IMG/VR virus record: IMGVR_UViG_3300032288_002583
Location: 1 to 40,488 of that record
Strand: one strand, 5' to 3'
DNA length: 40,488 nucleotides
Source: a virus
Shown in pieces: positions 27,054 to 34,400 of the stretch. The position numbers and the translations under genes are program-made. The number at the start of each line of letters is the position of its first letter. Position 1 is the stretch's first letter. The notes under the pieces were generated by a model, which was not told the origin of the DNA, ran no database searches, and saw only the letters and a list, made by a program, of their open reading frames with translations.

Positions 27054-28163
27054 TTATTCATGCATATCATCATCAGATACACCATTAACTACTTCTTTTT
27101 CAATTATAAATTCACTAAGTGGTGTATTTAATTTTTTCAACAAATAATCTTTGTGTTGTTTTTTGTAATCCTCAATTTTATCTGGATTCCAATAACCATG
27201 TGGTGTTGATGCTAATACCCCATGTTCTTCAACACCATTAACCTGGTTTTTTTCACATCTAACTTTAGTTTCAATACCAAATTGATAAGTTTCACCACCA
27301 GCTGTTGCTTTTAATTTAACGGTGCTGTGTGATAATATACCACCATAATGTATAATGATTCTCGGTGAATAAAAGAATGCTTCACCACCTTTATGTTTAA
27401 TAACTTTATTTTCATTATCTAACCATATTTTTTGAACCACAGCAAATGTATTTGTATACTTTTTACCTTCCCTTCTAGATGCTGGAATTCTGTGATTAGT
27501 TAATGATTTAAACGCAGCCTCCATAGAGCCAGCATTCCATTGGTTATTTGATGATTTTGATGTTGCTGATTTGAATCCATTTATTGAACCAACTGAATCC
27601 CATAAGAAACATAAATCTCTAGGTAATTGACCATCTTGTTGTGAATCTAATAAATCAGTCATCAATCTTGCAATATCTTCAATGACTGGTTCATCTCTTA
27701 ATGGTTTAGTTCCCATTTTACCATTAGAATAATCTAAGTTAGCATAACGCTCAACTAAATCATCTGATTGGAAAAATAAAAAGTCTCCAACATAATCAAT
27801 TATCTCACCAGTTTCTTCATCTACAACTTCTTCAAATTGTACACCTATATTTCTTGCGTGTTCCCAATCCCAGTTTGTTTCAGTATCAATAATAACTGGT
27901 AAGTCACCTATTTTTTGTGCACCAGCTACAGCTTCATATATTGCTGTTGATTTACCAGTATTTGAGAATCCTCTAAAACTTGTAAAATATCCTCTAGGTA
28001 GTCCTGGTATTTTTAATGCCTCAAAAAATGAATCTGATAATGGAATCCATGTTAATTCTTTCATTTTAACTGTTGTATCCATACCATTTTTTTTCTTAAA
28101 GTCATTAAGACTAAATGATTGTTTTTCTATCGTTTTTTTAGGTAATTTTTTGCTTTCACTCAT
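27054..28163 (-). CDS. uvsX: UvsX/RecA-like recombinase
   Basis: The start was placed at the ATG at 28163 (MSESKKLPKK), giving 369 residues. A longer frame begins at a GTG at 28202, but that would place the terminator hairpin inside the gene. Walker A is GFSNTGKST (residues 65-73), a catalytic glutamate follows strand 2 in IIDTETNWDW (E95), and Walker B is LCFLWDS (184-190). A loop region rich in Ser/Asn (KSATSKSSNNQWNAG) follows, as expected for the DNA-binding L1/L2 part. The protein should form filaments on single-stranded DNA for recombination-dependent replication and repair. It lies between the gp32-like gene and the exonuclease, a sensible functional grouping. RecA versus UvsX assignment rests on length and phage context. 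Confidence 0.88.
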   Translation of the reverse strand: MSESKKLPKKTIEKQSFSLNDFKKKNGMDTTVKMKELTWIPLSDSFFEALKIPGLPRGYFTSFRGFSNTGKSTAIYEAVAGAQKIGDLPVIIDTETNWDWEHARNIGVQFEEVVDEETGEIIDYVGDFLFFQSDDLVERYANLDYSNGKMGTKPLRDEPVIEDIARLMTDLLDSQQDGQLPRDLCFLWDSVGSINGFKSATSKSSNNQWNAGSMEAAFKSLTNHRIPASRREGKKYTNTFAVVQKIWLDNENKVIKHKGGEAFFYSPRIIIHYGGILSHSTVKLKATAGGETYQFGIETKVRCEKNQVNGVEEHGVLASTPHGYWNPDKIEDYKKQHKDYLLKKLNTPLSEFIIEKEVVNGVSDDDMHE

Positions 28164-28178
28164 GTTTAAATGTTTTTT

Positions 28179-28207
28179 AAAAAAATGGGTGACTTTAATC
28201 ACCCATT
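28179..28207 (-). terminator. Hairpin terminator after the single-strand binding protein gene
   Basis: A 9-bp stem (AATGGGTGA at 28184-28192 pairing with TCACCCATT at 28199-28207) with a 6-nt loop is followed on the minus strand by seven T. It starts 23 nt after the stop of the gp32-like gene and ends 15 nt before the recombinase ATG. It would let the binding protein be made in larger amounts than the downstream enzymes, with partial read-through to uvsX. Confidence 0.85.
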
Positions 28208-28230
28208 AATTGTTATTTAATTTTTATAGA

Positions 28231-29133
28231 TTAAAATGGTAAATCATCATCTTCATCATCTTCATCCGATGATACAGATACTGGTTCAGTTTTTACAGCT
28301 GGTTTTTCAACTTTTTGAATACCCATATCTAATTCATCTTCTAAATCATCATCGTCATTATTAGTAACTGTTTTACCTTTTGCTTCCAATTCTAATTTAC
28401 CAACATAACATTTTTCATCTTTATCCCAAACTGGTGTGTCACCTTTAACGATAATAGCTAAATATTCATAACCCCTAACACTATAAACATCTTCCCAAGT
28501 TCTAGTGTCAGATGTCCACTCAGAAACTTTAGTTTCATTTCCACTTAGTGCTGATTTGTCTAGAGCAACTGAAACCGCTTGTACTATCGATGTTAAACCA
28601 TCTCTAATAATTTCAATATTTAAATCTCTACCTTCTTCGATGTCTGTAATATTATGTCCAGCTAATTTAATTGCTGCCATAATTTTATCAAATACACCTT
28701 GCTTTTTGTAATTGTGTTTAATTCTCCAGAATTTAACCCCATCAGCTTCATTATCTCTATCGATAATTTTAATTACATAAAATTGTCTAGCTGAATATTG
28801 TTTTGCTAATTCTTTGTCTTCTTCTTTCCCAGTTGCTAACAAAGCTTCTCTTGCTTGACAGAATGGACAATCTTCATCCATTTCATGTTTTAAACATGGG
28901 AATGTTTTCCACTCACCATTTACCTTTTTAACGTGACCCCACATTGTATCAAACGGTGTCTTGCTTCCTTCACTAGGTGGTAAAATCCTAATTCTTTTTG
29001 TTTGACTATCCACACCCTTAGGTAATACGGTGTTAAAATAGTTTTTTAAGTCATACGTTTTTTGAGAACCGCTATCTCTTTTTCCATTGTGCGATGATTC
29101 ATACTGCTTCATCATTTCTTCAAAAATACTCAT
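28231..29133 (-). CDS. gp32: gp32-like single-stranded DNA-binding protein with bacterial-SSB-like tip
   Basis: The 300-residue protein matches T4 gp32 in length (301) and layout. A zinc site is readable: H67 (WGHVK), C80 (FPCLKH), C89 and C92 (CPFC). Spacing H-12-C-8-C-2-C is almost that of T4 (H-12-C-9-C-2-C). The core OB-type strands include KRIRILPP and ARQFYVIKIIDRD. The C-terminal 40 residues are acidic and end SSDEDDEDDDLPF. The last four residues resemble the DDIPF tip with which bacterial SSB proteins recruit partner enzymes. It covers single-stranded DNA at forks and recombination intermediates. It has its own promoter and long leader upstream and a terminator downstream, consistent with high and possibly autoregulated expression. 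Confidence 0.92.
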   Translation of the reverse strand: MSIFEEMMKQYESSHNGKRDSGSQKTYDLKNYFNTVLPKGVDSQTKRIRILPPSEGSKTPFDTMWGHVKKVNGEWKTFPCLKHEMDEDCPFCQAREALLATGKEEDKELAKQYSARQFYVIKIIDRDNEADGVKFWRIKHNYKKQGVFDKIMAAIKLAGHNITDIEEGRDLNIEIIRDGLTSIVQAVSVALDKSALSGNETKVSEWTSDTRTWEDVYSVRGYEYLAIIVKGDTPVWDKDEKCYVGKLELEAKGKTVTNNDDDDLEDELDMGIQKVEKPAVKTEPVSVSSDEDDEDDDLPF

Positions 29134-29264
29134 AATTTTAATTTATATTTGATTGATTATTATACTAATTTAATTAATTAAATATACTGCTGAAAGCCAA
29201 TAAAGTAAAGGGGTTTACGATTTTTTTTATACTAATCACGTATATTTTTTTAATGTCTACAATG
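29134..29264 (-). promoter_or_regulatory. Untranslated leader of the gp32-like gene, candidate translational operator
   Basis: From the promoter at 29265-29296 to the ATG at 29133 there are about 125 nt without an ORF. It includes a G/C-containing patch (ACCCCTTTACTTTATTGGC on the minus strand) in an AT-rich setting. A 16-bp perfect AT palindrome follows (29168-29183) about 35-50 nt before the start, with ATTAGTATA nearby in two copies. T4 gp32 is known to repress its own mRNA by binding an AU-rich unstructured leader next to a folded element. A similar operator here is inferred, not shown. Confidence 0.4.
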
Positions 29265-29296
29265 CAAATATAGTAACATTTTTTTATTAATTCCAC
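29265..29296 (-). promoter_or_regulatory. Bacteroidota-type promoter for the gp32-like gene
   Basis: On the minus strand the -7 element TATATTTG (29272-29265) is a perfect TAnnTTTG match. At exactly 20 nt upstream lies GTGG (29296-29293), a poor match to the -33 TTTG. The 10-mer TATATTTGCA recurs in the promoter at 31395-31426. It follows directly after the terminator at 29333-29363, a logical promoter place. Confidence 0.6.
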
Positions 29297-29332
29297 TTTT
29301 TTTTAAAATTTATAATATTTTTTTTTCAATAT

Positions 29333-29363
29333 AAAAAAAAATGAGGCTTAATTGCCTCATTTT
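29333..29363 (-). terminator. Rho-independent terminator ending the small unknown operon
   Basis: A 10-bp stem (29338-29347 with 29354-29363, core ATGAGGC/GCCTCAT) with a 6-nt AT loop is followed by a run of T on the minus strand. It lies 24 nt after the stop of the 266-residue acidic protein. Together with the promoter at 31395-31426 it brackets a four-gene unit. Confidence 0.88.
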
Positions 29364-29386
29364 CATTATTTTATTAATTTTTTTTA

Positions 29387-30187
29387 TTATACATTATCTT
29401 CTTCATATTCTTCAGCATCAAAACTATCTTCAATATCTGATTCAATATAATTATCATCAACATCTTTTTGTGTTAAAACATATTCAGTTGGTTTTTTTTC
29501 TTCTGAACCAACATCATATCTATCACCTTTGTCAGCCCAAAAATCACTTAATTTAACAGTGTATGGATAAGAATCTAAAGAACGCATTTCCAATTTTTCT
29601 TTAGGTGTTGGATTTCTTCTTTCTATCTCCTTTTCTAAGTCTTCAATTTTATTAGATATTGATGTCATTGCTGACAATTGACCCTCAAGGTTATTAACCA
29701 TGTTCATTAATTGTTCAATTTTTGAATTAGCAGCGTCCGCTGATTCTTTTGCGGCTTCTGAACCTTTTACTAATTCAGTAACATCTAATTCAACTTCATC
29801 TGATGGTGCTGGTTCCTCAACTGGCATTTCAGCATTTGCATCAGGTGCCATTGCATCACCAACAGGAACATCATCAGCTGGTTGTTCTTCACCTGTTGCT
29901 GGCTGTTCTGGTGTTTCTTGATTTGATTCAATGTCAGCACTTATATCATCAGCCATTGCATCTAAATCTTCACCACCTTGTGCTTCGTCACCCTCAGCTT
30001 CAGCCATACCTAAAATAATATCTTTACCAGAATACATTGGGTCTTCTGGTCTATCATCTTCAACATTAACTATTGGAAAATTTTCAGATACAGTTTTTCT
30101 ATCATCATAATAATTATAATCCGTCAGTGATTTGAATCTTCTAATTTCCTCAGCTAATAAAGCTTTATTTATTTTTTTACTTCTCAT
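29387..30187 (-). CDS. Acidic coiled-coil protein of unknown function
   Basis: The 266-residue protein has a basic N-terminal helix (MRSKKINKALLAEEIRRFKS). A very acidic, Ala/Pro/Glu-rich, probably unstructured middle follows (about 60-135, for example ADDISADIESNQETPEQPA). A coiled coil comes next (about 140-190, KIEQLMNMVNNLEGQLSAM and NKIEDLEKEIERR). The C-terminal part contains YTVKLSDFWADKGD and ends in an acidic tail. Alanine-rich codons make this stretch visibly less AT-rich than its neighbours. Such a layout is seen in scaffolding or prohead-core proteins and in adaptor proteins, but no family is recognised. It is the last gene of the unit that starts at 31390 and is followed by a strong terminator. 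Confidence 0.7.
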   Translation of the reverse strand: MRSKKINKALLAEEIRRFKSLTDYNYYDDRKTVSENFPIVNVEDDRPEDPMYSGKDIILGMAEAEGDEAQGGEDLDAMADDISADIESNQETPEQPATGEEQPADDVPVGDAMAPDANAEMPVEEPAPSDEVELDVTELVKGSEAAKESADAANSKIEQLMNMVNNLEGQLSAMTSISNKIEDLEKEIERRNPTPKEKLEMRSLDSYPYTVKLSDFWADKGDRYDVGSEEKKPTEYVLTQKDVDDNYIESDIEDSFDAEEYEEDNV

Positions 30188-30189
30188 AA

Positions 30190-30372
30190 TTAAAATAACA
30201 ATTGTCTACCGTCTTCGGTTATTATCTTTTTGTTGATTCTTTCAACTAAACTTTTATCACTTCTAATAATACAACCTTCATCATTACAATCCATTTGTTG
30301 ATTTTGGGTTTCATTGGTTAAGAATTTGTCTAAGTTATTTTCTAACTTTTCTTTTTTGTTATTAGTTTCCAT
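30190..30372 (-). CDS. Small unknown protein (60 aa)
   Basis: The ATG at 30372 (METNNKKEKLENNL) gives 60 residues. The frame extends to a GTG at 30399, but the added residues are hydrophobic filler and the ATG is preferred. It contains two cysteines (MDCNDEGCIIRSDKSL) and a basic C-terminus (ERINKKIITEDGRQLL). Its stop lies two bases before the next ATG and it starts 33 nt after the 132-residue gene. No known domain is recognised. The tight spacing argues it is real. Confidence 0.6.
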   Translation of the reverse strand: METNNKKEKLENNLDKFLTNETQNQQMDCNDEGCIIRSDKSLVERINKKIITEDGRQLLF

Positions 30373-30405
30373 ATTAAATAGTTTGTATATAAATATCACT
30401 AAATA

Positions 30406-30804
30406 TTATAAAATTCTACTTATTGATGCAATTGATAGTTCATTATTTCTAATTAACAATAATTTACCTTGATATTTTGACCAGTCTATTTGTACTGATT
30501 TATAATTTATATTTCCTAAATTCTCTGGGTTATTAATTTCTATTAATTTATTTAAAGCATTTATACTATAAATGGCATCACCTTTTTTATGTATAAGTGT
30601 TGCATTTGGGAATATTTTTTTAAAATTAACTTTTTCTTCTTGATTTAATTTGAACTTGAAAGTGACCATTATTTTTTCATCACCTTCAACTTCATATAAG
30701 AATACCGTTTTTTTAGGTATGTTAAATTTATTTTCAAGATAGTTTAAAAACCAATCTAATCTATCTTTAAAAATAAAAGATGCTAATAATACAATTTTAT
30801 CCAT
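30406..30804 (-). CDS. Unknown protein (132 aa)
   Basis: The 132-residue protein begins MDKIVLLASFIFKDRLDWFL. Its start overlaps the end of the upstream gene by 8 nt (ATGGATAA), implying translational coupling. It is predicted mixed alpha/beta, slightly basic, with no membrane segment and no cysteine. Readable parts include a strand-turn-strand EKIMVTFKFKLNQEEKVNF. I do not recognise a family. Co-expression with the 197-residue protein suggests the two act together. Confidence 0.65.
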   Translation of the reverse strand: MDKIVLLASFIFKDRLDWFLNYLENKFNIPKKTVFLYEVEGDEKIMVTFKFKLNQEEKVNFKKIFPNATLIHKKGDAIYSINALNKLIEINNPENLGNINYKSVQIDWSKYQGKLLLIRNNELSIASISRIL

Positions 30805-31390
30805 GTTCTATAGAATACAAATAAGGAATATACTTAACTTCATTATTAAGCATATCTATTATGTCCTTGTATTCTATAATTATATCACTATCAGTCAAAA
30901 AAACAGTGGAATACCTTTTTATTTTATTAATTGTTTTTTCAGCATCAAAATCCAAATATTTAACCAATTTTAAATCAACACCATATATAGTATTTTCATT
31001 ATGAATATATAACATATTGTTATAAAAATAAGTTATTGATTTTTTATTTTTTATCTGATTAAATACTTCTTTTATTTCATCTTTATCTAATTGTATTAAA
31101 TCTACATATTCGTATTTTATATCTTTAACCAATAGATTATATGTGTGATGTATAAAATTATATAAATCTTCTTCAAATATATCTCGTCTTTCAGTTTTTT
31201 TAAAAGTCCAAAATATATCTTTTGATAATTTCTTATCTATAAAATCAGCATCAGGTTTAATTTTTTTAACTATATCCCAACCTATTATTAATGTTGGTAA
31301 TCCAACAATTATATTATCAATTGAATCAACAACATTAAAATATTTATCAATATTTAAATTAGATTTACTTACTATATTTCCAACAAACAT
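30797..31390 (-). CDS. Unknown protein (197 aa), first gene of a small operon
   Basis: The 197-residue protein starts MFVGNIVSKSNLNIDKYF. The start codon lies only 4 nt after the -7 element of a well-formed Bacteroidota-type promoter, so its mRNA may be leaderless or nearly so. The sequence is rich in Lys, Ile, Asp and Tyr, with a helical middle (DLYNFIHHTYNLLVKDIKYEY) and two beta-type segments near the end (TYFYNNMLYIHNENTIYG and YSTVFLTDSDIIIEY). No catalytic motif was found. It overlaps the next gene by 8 nt. Function unknown; its promoter suggests timing different from the giant hub gene before it. Confidence 0.65.
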   Translation of the reverse strand: MFVGNIVSKSNLNIDKYFNVVDSIDNIIVGLPTLIIGWDIVKKIKPDADFIDKKLSKDIFWTFKKTERRDIFEEDLYNFIHHTYNLLVKDIKYEYVDLIQLDKDEIKEVFNQIKNKKSITYFYNNMLYIHNENTIYGVDLKLVKYLDFDAEKTINKIKRYSTVFLTDSDIIIEYKDIIDMLNNEVKYIPYLYSIEHG

Positions 31391-31394
31391 ATTG

Positions 31395-31426
31395 CAAATA
31401 TATTAAATGATATTTAAAATAACAAA
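31395..31426 (-). promoter_or_regulatory. Bacteroidota-type promoter with leaderless geometry
   Basis: On the minus strand, TTTG (31426-31423), a 20-nt spacer and TATATTTG (31402-31395) reproduce the Bacteroidota vegetative consensus TTTG-N(about 19-21)-TAnnTTTG. The ATG of the 197-residue gene begins 4 nt further. The transcription start would thus fall at or next to the ATG. It lies in the 41-nt gap after the giant hub gene. Confidence 0.7.
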
Positions 31427-31431
31427 TATAA

Positions 31432-34400
31432 TTATAAGTTCTTAATATCAAAATCGTCAATAAGTTTTAAATCTGAATCTTTACCACCTTCAAATTTAAG
31501 TATAGCTTTACATAATATTTTGAACATTTTAATATTACTTTGATTAGTTTCGTTTTTACCTTTAAAAGCTGGTAAAGTTGAAGTGTAAGTAACATTTGAA
31601 TTCCAACCTTTCATTTTTTCAACAACAAAGTTTTTATAATCTTGAGTCGCACCTAAACAATAAGTTTCTAGTATTTCTTTTATATTTTTTCTATTATATC
31701 TTGTAAAATAACCTGATAAATTTTTCAAACCAGCTCTAATACCATTATTAATTGTATCAAATACAACAAAATAATCATTTCCTGGGTCAGCTTTTTTACC
31801 AATAGTTCCATTAAATTGTTCACCACCTAATGGTCTTAAATTAAATGGGTTATTATCTTTTGATGTATCGTAATTACCACTTAGAATTGGAACTTGACTT
31901 CCTGAAGTATACTTACTTTTACTTGATGAACTACTACTACCACTATCACTAGGATTAGCTTGTGTTGCTGGTCTAGAATTAGTACCCTCTTCACTTTCTT
32001 CAACAACTCTTAATGGTGTATAAAATCTAATATGTAAGTGATTACTGTGATTTGTCAGTGTTTGCATTATTGAACCATATTTTTCTTTTAATTCTTTTTG
32101 TAAAGTTGTATCATTAAACCATATGATTTGTACATTTTTTTGGTCTTTAACTGTTGTACCAGCTTTAGCTGTTACTGTTTTACCTTGCGTGTTAACATAT
32201 TGTCTATCTTTTTTAACTGTATAAGGTCTATAAGGTGTACTAAATAACAATTCAAGCCATTGTTTTGTCGTTGCTCTACTATAATCACCACCTTTACCTT
32301 CACCATCATCAGTAACATCAGAACCCATACCAAAACCCTTATCATATCTACATTGTAGAGTATCAATATCAATACCTTTTTGGTGACTTTTATGTCCAGC
32401 TAAAGGACCACCCCATAATTTTGAACAGTCTCCAAAAAATATAGTATCAGCTTTACTAGTATTTTTATTAGCTTTATAGAATTTTAATGTTGCTGCTTGT
32501 ATTACTTCAGCAATTTCTCTAACAAGATATGGGTCATTTGAATTACCATTATATGGTTTTAATCCAGTAAATTGTGTATTAGTATTTTTTATACCTAACG
32601 TATCTTTACCAGTTGGTATATTACCTTCACCATCTAACCAATAGTATTTAAGATTTGTATCAATAAATTTAGATTCTGGTTTAGCATTAGGGTCACCAGA
32701 ATAATTTGAACTTCTGATTGATGCTGTAGAATCGCTAGAACCACCTATTAAATTCATATACATAGTATATTTATCAACCAAAGGTGTTTTAGCTTTCTTA
32801 ACTCGATTACCTTTAATTGTGGTTGTCATACTATGTGGTTTTATACTATGAGTTACTTTATAAATTAAATAAGCACCTCTAAACATTGGTATATTATTTA
32901 ATTGAAAATACATCATAGGTTGAATCATTGCAGAACCCATCATTTCTATTTCAGCACTATAAGACCTTGTTTGATAAACATTAAATAAATTGTTACCGAT
33001 ATAAGTTGGTTTACTTTTATCACCACCTTGAGATAAATCTTCAATGGTTTGTAAAGATTCCATAGTTTCTGTAAATTCTCTTTGGTCTAATTTTACACTT
33101 CTAAAATAATTTTGATTTTGTTGACCATAATTAACTGAAAAAACTGGAACATTAAATTCACCTGGTTCTAATGGTTTTGCAAAATCTTCTAAATATTCAT
33201 CAGCTAAATTAGCATTACCAGTACTACTATCCATATTTAAAGATAAACCATCATCTGGATATACAGCATCAACCCCTAAATCTAAATTAACTGATGTTTG
33301 TCCAACATAACAACAAACAAATGATGGTCCTGTTCCATCAAATCCAACTTCATCATTATAAGAGTATGGTGTGAATACTGTTTTAAGTTCACTAATATCA
33401 TTAAAATTAACAAATGTTGGTAGCGGTATAAAATGAAAATTATTATCAGTTAAAATTTTATTAACAACATCAAAGAAACTTTGGTTATAATTTTTTCTAA
33501 TAAGTTCTGAAACTGAATTAATGTTTATGTAAAACTTATCACCAATATCCCAAAATGCCCTATCAACAAATCTAAACGTATCAATTAATTCAGCTTTTGT
33601 TGCACCACTTCTATATTTGTTTGCTAACTCAACATCTTTTTTATTTATGTTTGAACCAGGACATTGTGCAAATAACTCATTATTTTCTGTCCCATTTATC
33701 CATTTATCATTAATTGATGATAACGTTCGATATATGATTAATTTAATAGTTTTATCATCGGTTGTACCAAAAATCTCTTGTTGTAATTGGTCTTCTTCAC
33801 TTTTTTCTTCATTTGGTTTTGTTTCATTTATTTTAGTAAAAAACCTAGTTAAAAAATAATTAAAAAATAAATTTCTACTTGCGGTTATTGGATTGTACTG
33901 ACTTATTTTATTATCATTACTACCATTACTATTGTTAGAACTAAGAGGTTGGATAGTCCCAGAAAAAGGTTGTATAGTCCCAGTAACAGGTTGTATTATT
34001 ACTGTATTGGTTAACTGTGGGTTAGATGCACCAGGTGGTAATGGTATAAAACTTGAAGGTACACAATTTTGTATATAAACACCACTTGTTAATAACCCAA
34101 CAATATTATTCATGATTTCAGTATCTGGTCTTAATTCAAGATTAAACTGATATATGTTTGGTGAGTCAAGAGGAACATCATTTGTTGTTGTAACCATATT
34201 ATAATTTTTCAAAATATTTGGATTATCATTTAAATACTGAGTTATCTTTGAAGTATTCATATCCCCAGGTTTTTCAACTGCTAAATTGATTAAATCCCAT
34301 TTATTTTGATATTTTAAAATAGATTTTTCATCACTTGATTTGTTACTATCTTTACCATACCATATTTCTAATTCTTTTTGAAAATATTTGAATCCATTAA

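Noticed and set aside
28164-28202. GTG start for the recombinase gene at 28202
   Set aside because: It would put the strong hairpin terminator inside the coding region and adds residues unlike the family; the ATG at 28163 fits.
29168-29183. 16-bp AT palindrome as a repressor operator
   Set aside because: Pure A/T palindromes are expected by chance in such an AT-rich genome; kept only as part of the leader description.
29341-29556. Plus-strand ORF of 71 codons beginning in the terminator hairpin
   Set aside because: It runs antisense to the acidic coiled-coil gene and begins in a hairpin; its sequence is a low-complexity Leu/His string.
30373-30399. GTG start for the 60-residue gene
   Set aside because: The additional residues are hydrophobic filler; the ATG at 30372 is the first good start.
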